Shown in pieces: positions 46,424-55,881 of a stretch of DNA of 64,000 nucleotides. Each line of letters starts with the position of its first letter. Position 1 is the stretch's first letter. The stretch comes from Tardiphaga robiniae (GTDB lineage Bacteria; Pseudomonadota; Alphaproteobacteria; Rhizobiales; Xanthobacteraceae), in contig NZ_JABMCJ010000091.1 of NCBI RefSeq assembly GCF_013359755.1, positions 120,334-184,333 of the forward strand, given 5' to 3'. The translations under genes and the position numbers were made by a program. The notes beneath the pieces are model-generated. The model was not told where the DNA came from. It searched no databases and was given only the letters and a program-made list of their open reading frames with translations.

Positions 46424-46454
46424 GCATCATCCGGGAGAAAGTCCCGGATGATGC
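46424..46454. terminator. Hairpin between TRAP binding-protein and permease genes
   Basis: A perfect 13-bp stem (46424-46436 with 46442-46454) with loop GAAAG. On the minus strand it is followed by TTTGTTGTT. It probably stabilises the binding-protein message and reduces read-through into the permease genes, as is usual for uptake operons. Confidence 0.65.
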
Positions 46455-46476
46455 GGGATACGTGCGCCTGATGGCG

Positions 46477-47610
46477 TCAGGTCTTCTTCTTCGCGTTCGG
46501 GCCGAAGTAATGGTTATAGGCCATGCGGCGATTCACGACCGTATCCTGCTCCCACTGTGTGGCGCGCTTGGCGAAGGCCTGCTGGGACTCGGAGATTTCC
46601 TTGAACAGGGGATTCTCGGCCGATTTCTTGGCGACGACCTCGTCATAGACTTCGAGCTGCTTCTGCAGAATCGAGTCCGGCGTCTTGTAGAACTTGACCT
46701 TGTCCTTGCTCTGCATCTCCGCATAATCCTGCGAATAGCGGTCGATGGCCTTCCAGGACATTTCCTGCCCGGCCGCATCGGCGGCGCCCGCGATGATCGC
46801 CCGCAGCTTCTCGGGCAGGGCGTCATATTTGGTCTTGTTGAACAGGATTTCGAACTGTTCGGCATTCTGGTGATAGCTCTGCAGCATGCAGGTCTTGGAT
46901 ACGTCGGGGAATCCAAGGATGCGGTCCGACGAAGCGTTGTTGAACTCGGCCGCATCGAGCAGGCCGCGATCCATCGCCGAGACGATTTCGCCGCCGGGCA
47001 ATGCGTTCACTGCTGCACCAAGGCCGGTAAACACGTCGATGGAGATGCCGACGGTGCGGAATTTCACACCCTTGAGATCATCGGCCTTGGTCACCGGCTT
47101 TTTGAACCAGCCGAGTGGCTGGGTCGGCATCGGCCCGTAGGGAAGTGACACAACATTGGCATTGATCGATGCATAGAGCTTTGCCAGAAGCTCCTTGCCG
47201 CCGCCAAATTTGTGCCAGGCCAGCAGCATGTTGGCATCCATCGCATAGGCCGGGCCAGAGCCCCACAGCGCCAGCGCGGTTTGCTTGCCGTAGTGATAGA
47301 CCATCACGCCGTGGCCGCCGTCGAGCGTGCCTTTGGAGACCGCATCGAGCAGGCCGAAGGCCGGGACTACGGCGCCAGCCGGAAGCACCTCGATCTTCAG
47401 GTCGCCACCGGTCATGTCGTTGACCTTCTTGGCGTAGTCGAGCGCGTATTCGTGGAAGATGTCCTTGGCCGGCCAGGTGCTCTGCCAGCGCATGCTGATC
47501 GGGCCCTGCGCCTGGGCGATTGCCGGTGCGACGACGCTTGCAGCGGCACCGGCGGTGGCGACCTTCAGAAAACGGCGCCGAGACGGAGTCCTGTCCTTGG
47601 ATGAAGCCAT
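46477..47610 (-). CDS. TRAP substrate-binding protein (DctP family)
   Basis: 377 residues from the ATG at 47608-47610, which has GGGGAG upstream. SRRRFLKVATAGAAASVVAPAIAQA is a Tat signal, so this binding protein is exported folded, as in several DctP proteins. The mature protein has the two-lobe fold with the long connecting helix: FHEYALDYAKKVNDMTGGDLKIEVLPAGAVVP, WGSGPAYAMDANMLLAW, and the specificity region KGVKFRTVGISIDVFTGLGAAVNALPGGEI with the conserved Arg that holds the carboxylate. The nearest characterised relatives in look are TakP-type proteins for alpha-keto acids. Substrate unknown. Confidence 0.93.
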   Translation of the reverse strand: MASSKDRTPSRRRFLKVATAGAAASVVAPAIAQAQGPISMRWQSTWPAKDIFHEYALDYAKKVNDMTGGDLKIEVLPAGAVVPAFGLLDAVSKGTLDGGHGVMVYHYGKQTALALWGSGPAYAMDANMLLAWHKFGGGKELLAKLYASINANVVSLPYGPMPTQPLGWFKKPVTKADDLKGVKFRTVGISIDVFTGLGAAVNALPGGEIVSAMDRGLLDAAEFNNASSDRILGFPDVSKTCMLQSYHQNAEQFEILFNKTKYDALPEKLRAIIAGAADAAGQEMSWKAIDRYSQDYAEMQSKDKVKFYKTPDSILQKQLEVYDEVVAKKSAENPLFKEISESQQAFAKRATQWEQDTVVNRRMAYNHYFGPNAKKKT

Positions 47611-47808
47611 TGTGTTCTCCCCGAATGGTCGTCCTTTTGCGGACTGACCTTGTTGATTGGTGACAAGACAAAGGCTTGCTTGCAGCTTTGGCAAGAAAGT
47701 TCGCTTTGCTGCGACGCTTCGACGCGGCGTAACTACACTAACTATCCGTGCTGCGGTGCGGGGAGATCATGAGCGAGTGCGAACTACAGATGAACTACAC
47801 CAAGCCTG

Positions 47809-49068
47809 TTAGACTTTCGTCGGAACGCATCCGGTCACATCGCCGACCATGTCCGGCTGCCGTTCCAGCGTCACTGCGGGCGAAGTCAGGATCACCACGG
47901 CCTGCCAGGCGAAACCCGCGACGGCGAGGTAGAGGCACGCCTCCGCGTGATAGAGCCCGCCGACAACGGCCGCTATCCCGGTTCCGATCGGACGGGCGCC
48001 GTAACTCAGGATGTTGATCGCGGACACGCGTCCGAGCAGGCTCGGCGGCGTTACCGACTGTCGCAACGTCGCGGTGGAGATCACCCACAGGATCGGACCG
48101 ACGCCGAGCAGGAAGAAGCTCAGGCCCGCCAAAGCCGGCGAGGGGATCCATGTGGTCAGTGCCATCATGACGGAGGCAACGAAGCCGGTGACGGGGCCAA
48201 GCGCGATCACGGTGCCGAACGGCAACCGTCTCATCACACGTGTTGCCAGCAGTGCGCCGATCACCATGCCGACGCCATACATCGCGAGTGTCACGCCGAC
48301 GCCGGAGGCGGAGAGACCGAGATGGCGAACCGCGTAAGGCACGAACACCGCCAGCACCATGAAGGACGCGGCGCTGAAGATGAATTGTGTGATGAAGATC
48401 GGCCGCAAATACTGATGATAACAGACGAAGGACAGGCCTTCGGCGATATCCTGCACCGGGTTGCGTTGTTGAATGGTTGTGCGCGGGGGCTCGTGGATGC
48501 CCGATAGCAACGCGACAGCGATGACCGACAGCGCGGCGGCAAAGCCGAAAGCAGGCGCGGCGCCAGTGAAGCCGACGAGCGCGCCGCCGACGGCAGGACC
48601 GCTCGCAAAAGCCACGGTGCGCGCGAGTTCGATCCGCGTATTCGCCGCGCCGAGCAATTGCGGTACGACCAGCGATGGCACAAGCGACGGCGCGGCGACG
48701 CTGTAGACCACGGTGCCGCACACCGCGACGAAGCCGAGCAAAGCGAGCAGCGTCATCGTCAGCGCGCCGAACCAGATCAGCCCCAGCGTCAGCAACAGCG
48801 CGATCGCACGCAGCGCCTCAGCTCCGGCCATCAGCGTGCGGCGCGACATCCGGTCGGCGAGCAGACCGGCGGGAATGGCGAACAGCACGAAGGGCAGGGT
48901 CAGCGCGGTCTGCAGCAATCCGGTCTGGCCTTCACCGACGCCGAGCAACAGCACCGCGACGATAGGCGCGGCCGCCAGCGCGATCTGCTCGGCCGACTGC
49001 GCCGCGAGGTTCGACCAGGCGAGGCGGTTGAAGGTTGGTGGCAGTCGGTCAGTCGGCGTGCGGGACAT
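47809..49068 (-). CDS. MFS transporter, EntS-like (MFS_3) family
   Basis: 419 residues, AGGAAT upstream. Twelve hydrophobic segments; motif A LADRMSRRTLMAGAE lies after TM2. The N-terminal FNRLAWSNLAAQSAEQIALAAAPIVAVLLLG and long periplasmic and cytoplasmic loops match the EntS/macrolide-efflux type of single-component exporters. It probably exports a small hydrophobic compound, substrate not defined. It is divergent from mntH with only about 100 bases before the Mur-box-like site, so the two may share a regulatory region. Confidence 0.88.
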   Translation of the reverse strand: MSRTPTDRLPPTFNRLAWSNLAAQSAEQIALAAAPIVAVLLLGVGEGQTGLLQTALTLPFVLFAIPAGLLADRMSRRTLMAGAEALRAIALLLTLGLIWFGALTMTLLALLGFVAVCGTVVYSVAAPSLVPSLVVPQLLGAANTRIELARTVAFASGPAVGGALVGFTGAAPAFGFAAALSVIAVALLSGIHEPPRTTIQQRNPVQDIAEGLSFVCYHQYLRPIFITQFIFSAASFMVLAVFVPYAVRHLGLSASGVGVTLAMYGVGMVIGALLATRVMRRLPFGTVIALGPVTGFVASVMMALTTWIPSPALAGLSFFLLGVGPILWVISTATLRQSVTPPSLLGRVSAINILSYGARPIGTGIAAVVGGLYHAEACLYLAVAGFAWQAVVILTSPAVTLERQPDMVGDVTGCVPTKV

Positions 49069-49176
49069 GGCGATTCCTGTCTGTGACAGCCACCATGGGG
49101 TCCGGACGAGTACGCAGCCACCCGATTACTGAGCGCACACCGTGACAGGGAGTGCCCACCAACCGGCTAGATGCAG

Positions 49177-49193
49177 TTGCAAATGAGTTGCAA
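49177..49193. promoter_or_regulatory. Mur-box-like operator of mntH
   Basis: TTGCAAATGAGTTGCAA is an inverted repeat of TTGCAA separated by five bases. It differs from the Mur-responsive pattern I recall for alphaproteobacterial manganese genes (TGCAAAT-N2-TTTGCA-like) at one position. It lies 30 bases before the mntH ATG, where Mur (Fur-like Mn sensor) would block transcription in high manganese. Confidence 0.6.
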
Positions 49194-49222
49194 CAAGGGA
49201 GGGATTGCTCTATGCAGCTCTG

Positions 49223-50617
49223 ATGGATGCACTTTCGCCGAAAACCTCGCCCGATTCGTCAACGTCTCCAATCCCTGGCAGCGTTCCAGACGCGGCCGGC
49301 TGGCGCTCCGGCCTTGGCGGGGATTTCCGGCGCAGCCTCTCGGAGGTCAATTCGTCGATCCCGGTTCCGATCGGCGGCCACTGGTTTCGCCGGCTGCTGG
49401 CATTCGCGGGACCGGGTTACATGGTCTCGGTCGGCTATATGGACCCCGGCAACTGGGCGACCGATCTCGCAGGTGGCTCGAAATTCGGCTACACGCTGCT
49501 CTCGGTGATCCTGCTGTCGAACGTGATGGCGATCCTGCTGCAGGCATTGGCCGCGCGTCTCGGCATCGTTACCGACCGCGACCTGGCGCAGGCCTGCCGC
49601 GACAGCTTTTCCCGGCCGGTCAACATCATGCTGTGGCTGGCCTGCGAGACGGCGATCATCGCCTGCGATCTGGCGGAAGTGATCGGTACCGCGATTGCGC
49701 TGCAGCTGCTGTTCGGCATTCCGCTGATCGGGGGCGCGCTCATCACCGCGCTGGATGCCTTTTTGTTGCTGTTGCTGATGAACAAGGGTTTCCGTTTTCT
49801 GGAAGCTTTCGTGATCGCGCTGCTCATCGTCATCGCGGTCTGTTTCACGGTTCAGATTGTCGCCGCGGCGCCGCCCGTGGCTGCAGTGCTGAGCGGCTTC
49901 CTGCCCTCCACCGCGATCGTGACCAATCCCGAAATGCTCTACATTGCGATCGGCATTATCGGCGCAACCGTGATGCCGCATAACCTCTATCTGCATTCAT
50001 CGATCGTGCAGACCCGTGACTATCCGCGCACCGATGCAGGCCGCCGCGACGCGATCAAGTGGGCGACGGCGGACAGCACCATCGCGCTGATGCTGGCGCT
50101 GTTCATCAATGCGGCGATCCTCATCGTCGCGGCGGCGTCCTTCCATACCAGCGGTCATGCCGATGTGGCCGAGATCGGTCAGGCTTACGAGTTGTTGTCG
50201 CCGTTGCTAGGCCTCGGCATCGCATCGACGCTTTTCGCGATCGCACTGCTGGCATCCGGCCTCAACTCGACGGTAACGGCAACGCTGGCCGGCCAGATCG
50301 TGATGGAGGGCTTTCTCCGGCTGCGCCTGCCGAACTGGGCGCGCCGGCTGCTGACTCGCGGCATCGCCATTGTCCCGGTCGTGGTCGTCACCGCGCTCTA
50401 TGGCGAACGCGGCACCGGACAACTCCTCGTCTTCAGTCAGGTCATCCTGTCGATGCAGTTGCCATTTGCGATCATCCCGCTAGTGCGGTTTGTCTCGGAT
50501 CGGCGAAAGATGGGTGACTTCGTAATTTCGCGGTCGGTCGCCACGGTAGCATGGATCATCGCCGGCATCATCGTGATCCTGAACTGCAAGCTGCTTTACG
50601 ACACCTTTTTCGGCTGA
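49223..50617 (+). CDS. mntH: Nramp-family divalent metal transporter MntH
   Basis: 464 residues from the ATG at 49223; a TTG at 49205 lies only two bases after GGGAGGG and is the alternative. Eleven membrane segments. [14 protein letters not shown] carries the TM1 DPGN motif and [14 protein letters not shown] the TM6 MPH motif, the metal-binding sites of Nramp. It imports Mn(II) with protons. A likely Mur operator sits just upstream. The last third of the gene recurs in altered form at 55341-55822. A LysR-gene fragment follows directly. Confidence 0.95.
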   Translation: MDALSPKTSPDSSTSPIPGSVPDAAGWRSGLGGDFRRSLSEVNSSIPVPIGGHWFRRLLAFAGPGYMVSVGYMDPGNWATDLAGGSKFGYTLLSVILLSNVMAILLQALAARLGIVTDRDLAQACRDSFSRPVNIMLWLACETAIIACDLAEVIGTAIALQLLFGIPLIGGALITALDAFLLLLLMNKGFRFLEAFVIALLIVIAVCFTVQIVAAAPPVAAVLSGFLPSTAIVTNPEMLYIAIGIIGATVMPHNLYLHSSIVQTRDYPRTDAGRRDAIKWATADSTIALMLALFINAAILIVAAASFHTSGHADVAEIGQAYELLSPLLGLGIASTLFAIALLASGLNSTVTATLAGQIVMEGFLRLRLPNWARRLLTRGIAIVPVVVVTALYGERGTGQLLVFSQVILSMQLPFAIIPLVRFVSDRRKMGDFVISRSVATVAWIIAGIIVILNCKLLYDTFFG

Positions 50618-50685
50618 AGCCTTGAAATTTAAAGCAGCTGCAGATGATGCCACCAGACTTTGGTGAAGGGGACTGGCCTTTGTGG

Positions 50686-50964
50686 CTATGTGCGACGTAA
50701 TCCTGCCGCGCTGGATTTCGCGATCTCCCGCGTGAGTTCCATGACAGTCCGGCATGCCAGCGTCAGGCTTCCATGACGCGACATCGCCTGAGCAATGTGG
50801 CGCGTGACGATCGGATCGACCAGTTTCGACGATTGCAGGCGGCACTCCTTCGATGCCGCGGCGACAGCATAGGGTCCCAGCAAAGCGTAGATGCCTCCTT
50901 CGGCGACAATATGCGTTTGCAGACTGAGTGAATCGGCTTCCAGCGCGACGTTGAGCGAAATGCC
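50686..50964 (-). pseudogene. LysR-family regulator fragment (C-terminal part)
   Basis: The minus-strand frame is open from the stop at 50686-50688 to 50964 and encodes only the effector-domain end of a LysR regulator: [50 protein letters not shown] and LACRTVMELTREI. No helix-turn-helix and no start codon are present; the frame stops being LysR-like where the peroxiredoxin-like gene ends (50965). This is a truncated gene. The same segment appears again at 55164-55340. Confidence 0.75.
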
Positions 50965-51645
50965 TTAGCCTGCAACCTCGGAAGCCGCTGACATCAGCTC
51001 TCGCGGAGTGGGAGCCCCGAACATGCGATTGCCCCCCTCGGGAACTTCGGTAAAGCTCCAGCGCACGATACCCTCCCGATCAAGTAGGAATTGGCCGAAG
51101 AGTTGGCCCTGGCCAGTTGCCTTCATGCGCTCGTCGGCTTCGGTCATTTCGTAGCCGTCCTTCGTGTTGAGAAGATCAGCCGCCGCCATCGGGTTCATCG
51201 GCTCGGGCAGTTCGCCCGGCATGTCCATCCGCATGGTCATAACAGCGTCCATCCCCATCTTGTGCGGCCACTCGCTTTCGCTCTCCGTGAACTCGAGATT
51301 GGGCAAGCCAAACGCGCGGTGCGAAACGCGCTCGGGGTCGGACGCGGCGAGCAGATTGGGCAAGGGATGATACCGGAAATAGAGCCGCGCACGCTCGATA
51401 GGCGTGTTGACCACCACGAGACTCTCGACGCCTTTCTCGCGCAGGGCCGGGTCAAGTTGCGCCTGGGCCGCGAGATGGCGCCGGCAGAACGGGCAGTGCA
51501 GACCTCGAAACAAGCCGACCAGTACTGGGCTGTGGCCGCGAAAGTCATCAAGCGCGATCTTGCCGTCACGTGTGATCGCATCCAGCACAATGTTCGGAGC
51601 GCGGTCGCCCGGGTGGAGTAACCCATCGACATGATGCTCAGACAT
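50965..51645 (-). CDS. AhpC/TSA-like protein with a CPFC motif
   Basis: 226 residues from the ATG at 51643-51645 (GAGGAGG upstream). Thioredoxin fold: GDRAPNIVLDAITRDGKIALDDFRGHSPVLVGLFRG is the AhpC/TSA start, and HCPFCRRHLAAQ carries a CxxC pair where a 1-Cys or 2-Cys peroxiredoxin would have its peroxidatic Cys. The C-terminal half (EADERMKATGQGQLFGQFLLDREGIVRWSFTEVPEGG) matches DUF899/AhpC-like proteins with a bound-flavin-free redox role. It starts 19 bases after the large cyclase gene stop, on the same strand, so both are likely one transcript. Its 3' end abuts the LysR fragment directly, marking a rearrangement point. Confidence 0.85.
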   Translation of the reverse strand: MSEHHVDGLLHPGDRAPNIVLDAITRDGKIALDDFRGHSPVLVGLFRGLHCPFCRRHLAAQAQLDPALREKGVESLVVVNTPIERARLYFRYHPLPNLLAASDPERVSHRAFGLPNLEFTESESEWPHKMGMDAVMTMRMDMPGELPEPMNPMAAADLLNTKDGYEMTEADERMKATGQGQLFGQFLLDREGIVRWSFTEVPEGGNRMFGAPTPRELMSAASEVAG

Positions 51646-51664
51646 GGTCAACCTCCTCTACTTG

Positions 51665-54600
51665 CTAATCAAGAAATGGCAGTACGACCAGCGCTTCGGG
51701 ATTAAGCCCGTGCCGGGCGCAGACATCGTGCGCCAGAGCAAAATACCGCTCGGCCTCAGGCATGTCGCCTCGATCGAGGTTCAGCGTCGCGAGACCATCA
51801 TAGCATGGAAAGAGCTGCTGGGGCTCGCCCGTTTCCTGCGCCACCTCAATTGCTTCATTGTAGCAGCGGGCGGCGAGTTCCGGCTGGCCATGGCATTGAT
51901 GAATTTGCCCGAGCACAATCAATGGCACAGCGAGATGTTCGCGCTGATCAAGCGAGCGGTCGAGTTCGATCGCCTTTTCGGCCGCCGGCACGCCTTCGTC
52001 GGCACACCTGTCCGTGAAGGTGCAACAGGCGACAGCGAGATTGACAAGGAGACGCGCCTGAAAACCGAGATCGCCGATCCGGCGGGCGACATCAAGACCG
52101 CGCCGGCATACTTCCATGGCTTGCGCCGGATCGACCATCGTGTAGAGCACGCCAAGATTGGTGTAGCCGCGGCAGGCTGCGCTGAGAAGGCCAGCGGCTT
52201 CGGCAACTGCGACGCTTCGCTCCACCTCGCGAACGGCCTCCTGGCTTCGGCCCAGCCGCGCCAATGCAACCCCCTTGGTATTGAGCGCCTCCGCGGTGGC
52301 GCGAGCCGCCTCTAGTCCGGCCTGCTTGTCTACCTCCGGCGGCACGGATTGAGCGTAGCCAAGCGCATCGTCTGCCCATCTCGCGGCCGCAGCATGATCG
52401 CCGATGCGAAACGCGAGGTGGCCGCGCTCCTGTAACAGGTGCGCCCACTCGATCGGCGCGTCCGTTCCTTCGAGCAGCGCAGCCGCCTCGGCGTAATGCG
52501 CCTCCGCCCCGTTTCGTTTGCCGGCGTCCCACATCAAACGGCCAAGCTTGCGAAGTATCCGCGCTCCGGCGGCGCGGTCCCCGGCCGCGCGGTGGGCCTC
52601 CAATACCGTCTGGTAATGTTCGTCGGCCGTGTCACGCCGGCCCGCCGCTCCACACAGGTCGGCAATTCGTTCGTATAGCACAAGCCGTTCCGGTCCTTGA
52701 TCGCCAGCGGTCAACAAGACGGCGAGGGCCTGCTGATAGAGGCGGATGGCGTCGTCGTTGGCATAGATCGCGCGTGCGCGATCGCCGGCCGCGCTTAGGT
52801 AATGTGCACCCTTCGGCTTGCTCGCGCTGAGGCTGAAATGATGTCCCAGTAGGGAGAGGTCTTCGAGCCGCTCCGGATCATCTCCGCACAGCCGCTCCAG
52901 GGCAGCACCGATCCGCCCATGCATCTCAATGCGCCGTTGCAGAAGGAGGTTTTGGTAGATCACATCCTGAAGCATGGTTTGCGTGAAACGATAGGATTGC
53001 AGCGAAATCGAGTTTGCGCCCGCGATCTCCTCGATGATCTCGGCGTCGCATAGCAGTTCAAGCCCTGCCTCTACTTTCGCAGAGTCGGTCGCTGTGGCAC
53101 CGAGAAGGGCCGCATCAAAGCGCGGCCCGAGGACCGCTGCCTCCTGAGCCAACCTGCGCACGCCGTGTGGCAGTCGGTCCACTCGCGCGAGCAGCAGTGC
53201 CTGAATGCTCGCCGGGATGTCAGCGGCTGCTTCATCTGACTTGATCTGCCAATGCGAGCCGTCACGTTCCAAAATGCCAGCTTCGATGAGACCGCGTATG
53301 ATTTCTTCAACGAACAGCGGATTCCCGCTCGCGCGTTCAAGAATTCGATTGAACAGATTGCCGGATGATCCATTCCAACCGTCACCGAAGAACGCCGCGA
53401 GCAGCTTTTGTCCGTCGGCGATGCCAAGGGGTGCCAGCCGCAGTGTTGTATGGCTAATTCGACTTGAGTCGAGCTGGTCCATTTCAAGTGTCGGCCGGTG
53501 TGTGAACAATAGCATCAGCCGCCCGCGCTCCAGCCGATCCATTACGAACCGCAGCGCCTCAAGCGATACGGCGTCGGCCCAGTGCAGGTCCTCGACAATG
53601 ATCAGGAGGGGCGATAGGGCCAGACGCCGTTCGAAGACGGTGCGGATCGCGAAAAAAATCTGCCGTCGAAGCTGTTCCGGTTCAACGTGCTGCAGGGCGT
53701 CGTCGGGGTCGCCGAGACCAAGAACATAGAAATAGAGGGGCATCAGCCGCTCGACCTCTTCGGTCGCCATGCCCAGCCCCGACAACGCTTCGGCTAGCTT
53801 GGCTTGCGCCTCTGCCGCCGAAGCCTTGTGCGCGATGCCGTAGGCGCTACGCAGCACTGCGGCAAGAGTACCGTAGGATTGCTCGCCCAGCGGCGAGCAA
53901 GCGGCCCGCCGGATCGCCACGCCTGCGAAGCGATCTTCATCGCGAGCGCGGGTAGCGAATTCATCCACCAGGCGCGATTTTCCGATGCCGGCTTCGCCAA
54001 CCAGCCGCATCAGCTGGGCAGCTCCGTTACACGCCAGGTCAAGGCACCCCATCATACGGGCCATCTCCGCGTCGCGCCCGATCAGCGGCGCGCTCAGGCC
54101 CAGTATCTCGAGTCCGCGTGCCGCACGCGGTGTCTCGAGCGGGCCCCTCAGACGATGGACCAGGACGCTGCCTGCCTTGCCGCGCAGCGCAACGTCGCCG
54201 AGAGATTCATACGAGAATGCATGCCGGGTGAGGCGGTAGGTCAGCGGTCCCACCAGCACGTCGCCCGGGGGGGCCATCGACTGCAAGCGTTGAGCGGTAT
54301 TCACCGTGTCGCCGGTCACAGAATAGGACTTGGCAACGCCTGCGCCCAATCCACCCGCAACCACGTGCCCGGTGTTGATTCCGATATGAAGCATGAGCGG
54401 CGATCCGGCGGATATCTTCGAACGTTCGCTCAAGCACGCCGTCCGCTTGATCATGTCGAGGGCCGCGCGGAGTGCCCGCTCAGGATCGTCCTCGTGCGCG
54501 GCCGGCGCACCAAACAGAGCGAGTAGCGCATCGCCAATGAATTTGTCTACGAAACCGCCGAAATTTTGCACCGCTGCGGTCAGTTCCTCGAATAATTCGT

Positions 54601-54991
54601 TCTGAAACGCCTGCACGACTTCCGGGTCGAGCCGTTCGCTCATCGTGGTGAAGCCGCTGAGGTCGGCAAACAGCACCGTGATGGTGCGGCGGTTAGCTTC
54701 GCCGTCGACCTTATGGAGCGTCCGCCGGGGTGCGCGCTCGGGCTCGACAAGCATCAGCGCCGGTGAACGGGCGCCAGTCGTGACCGTCGCCGGAATTGTT
54801 GGCGATGACGGCTCCCGCTGGTTGCCGGCCTTGGGGGCGTGATTGACGCGGGCGCCGCATTTTGGGCAATACGCAAAATCCGGTGCGCACGCGTAGCCGC
54901 AACTAAGGCATGGGTCCGGCTGCTTCGCGCCGCATTTTGGGCAGAACGCAAAGCCGCTCTGAACCTCGAAACCGCAACACGAGCAGTTCAT
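51665..54991 (-). CDS. Zinc-ribbon / class III cyclase / AAA ATPase / TPR regulator (1108 aa)
   Basis: GAGG precedes the ATG at 54989-54991. Residues 1-48: two zinc ribbons (C6/C17/C20 and C28/C31/C42/C45). Residues 100-285: cyclase domain with FADLSGFT (D110), FIGDALLALF (D154) and GDTVNTAQR (N231, R235), so the metal and transition-state residues are intact. Residues 300-560: AAA-type ATPase with GEAGIGKSR (332-340) and IIVEDLHWAD. From about 690 to the end: TPR-like helical repeats (AERYFALAHDVC type). The architecture is that of sensor-transducer ATPases fused to nucleotide cyclases, in the STAND class. It is cytoplasmic, with no signal. The peroxiredoxin-like gene follows after 19 bases. 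Confidence 0.93.
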   Translation of the reverse strand: MNCSCCGFEVQSGFAFCPKCGAKQPDPCLSCGYACAPDFAYCPKCGARVNHAPKAGNQREPSSPTIPATVTTGARSPALMLVEPERAPRRTLHKVDGEANRRTITVLFADLSGFTTMSERLDPEVVQAFQNELFEELTAAVQNFGGFVDKFIGDALLALFGAPAAHEDDPERALRAALDMIKRTACLSERSKISAGSPLMLHIGINTGHVVAGGLGAGVAKSYSVTGDTVNTAQRLQSMAPPGDVLVGPLTYRLTRHAFSYESLGDVALRGKAGSVLVHRLRGPLETPRAARGLEILGLSAPLIGRDAEMARMMGCLDLACNGAAQLMRLVGEAGIGKSRLVDEFATRARDEDRFAGVAIRRAACSPLGEQSYGTLAAVLRSAYGIAHKASAAEAQAKLAEALSGLGMATEEVERLMPLYFYVLGLGDPDDALQHVEPEQLRRQIFFAIRTVFERRLALSPLLIIVEDLHWADAVSLEALRFVMDRLERGRLMLLFTHRPTLEMDQLDSSRISHTTLRLAPLGIADGQKLLAAFFGDGWNGSSGNLFNRILERASGNPLFVEEIIRGLIEAGILERDGSHWQIKSDEAAADIPASIQALLLARVDRLPHGVRRLAQEAAVLGPRFDAALLGATATDSAKVEAGLELLCDAEIIEEIAGANSISLQSYRFTQTMLQDVIYQNLLLQRRIEMHGRIGAALERLCGDDPERLEDLSLLGHHFSLSASKPKGAHYLSAAGDRARAIYANDDAIRLYQQALAVLLTAGDQGPERLVLYERIADLCGAAGRRDTADEHYQTVLEAHRAAGDRAAGARILRKLGRLMWDAGKRNGAEAHYAEAAALLEGTDAPIEWAHLLQERGHLAFRIGDHAAAARWADDALGYAQSVPPEVDKQAGLEAARATAEALNTKGVALARLGRSQEAVREVERSVAVAEAAGLLSAACRGYTNLGVLYTMVDPAQAMEVCRRGLDVARRIGDLGFQARLLVNLAVACCTFTDRCADEGVPAAEKAIELDRSLDQREHLAVPLIVLGQIHQCHGQPELAARCYNEAIEVAQETGEPQQLFPCYDGLATLNLDRGDMPEAERYFALAHDVCARHGLNPEALVVLPFLD

Positions 54992-55163
54992 GGATCAAGA
55001 CCTCGCGGAAGCCGCGATGGCACGATCTAATCCTGGACCTCGTCGAACAGGCCCTGGATCCCTGGTAACAATGGGCTTGTGGCGCCGGAAGAGCAAGCCA
55101 TGGCTGCGGCCCTGCCAGCCGCATGCGCGACCGGGATCACCGATGCCGCTGATCGGGCCTCGA

Positions 55164-55340
55164 CTACGCGCGGCGTAGTCCTGCAGCGCTGGATTTCGCG
55201 ATCTCCCGCATGAGCTCCATGACAGTCCGACATGCCAGCGTCAGGCTTCCATGACGCGACATCGCCAGAGCAATGTGGCGCGTGACGATCGGATCGACCA
55301 GTTTCGACGATTGCAGACGGCACTCCGTCGATGCCGCGGT
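55164..55340 (-). pseudogene. Second LysR-fragment copy
   Basis: The stretch repeats 50686-50862 with few differences and ends in a stop at 55164-55166. It encodes [18 protein letters not shown], then the LACRTVMEL and AAGLRRA end of the same LysR effector domain. It is shorter than the first copy and joins abruptly, after GCCGCGG, to the mntH fragment. Confidence 0.7.
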
Positions 55341-55822
55341 GTCCTTCCATACGTCAGGTCATGCCGATGTGGCCGAGATCGGTCAGGCTTACGAGCTGTT
55401 GTCGCCGTTGCTAGGTCTCGGTATCGCATCGACGCTTTTCGCGATCGCGTTGCTCGCATCCGGTCTCAACTCGACGGTGACGGCAAAGCTGGCCGGCCAG
55501 ATCGTGATGGAGGGCTTTCTCCGGCTGCGTCTGCCGAACTGGGCGCGCCGGCTGGTGACGCGCGGGATCGCGATCGTCCCGGTCGTGGTCGTCACCGCGC
55601 TCTATGGCGAACGCGGCACCCGGACAACTCCTCGTCTTCAGTCAGGTCGTCCTGTCGATGCAACTGCCATTTGCGATCATCCCGCTGGTGCGGTTTGTCT
55701 CGGATCGGCGAAAGATGGGTGACTTCGTAATTTCGCGGGCGGTCGCCACGGTGGCATGGATCATCGCTGGCATCATCGTGATCCTGAACTGCAAGCTGCT
55801 TTACGACACCTTTTTCGGCTGA
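55341..55822 (+). pseudogene. mntH C-terminal fragment, frameshifted
   Basis: It matches mntH from 50137 to the stop (about residue 305 to the end) with roughly 19 mismatches in the first 277 bases by eye. One extra C in CCC at 55619-55621, where mntH has CC, shifts the frame after GERGT, so the end reads on only in another frame ([21 protein letters not shown] to LLYDTFFG). No start and no first two thirds. A remnant, not a working transporter. Confidence 0.85.
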
Positions 55823-55881
55823 AGACCTGAAATCCAGGACGGTCGCGGATGATGCCGAAGACGGATCGTTAGCCGGACCAG

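Noticed and set aside
55273..55722. A chimeric 149-residue protein starting in the second LysR fragment and running into the mntH fragment
   Set aside because: The frame is made by the junction of two broken genes, its first 20 residues are antisense to LysR, and it is cut by the frameshift at 55619-55621; unlikely to be a working protein.
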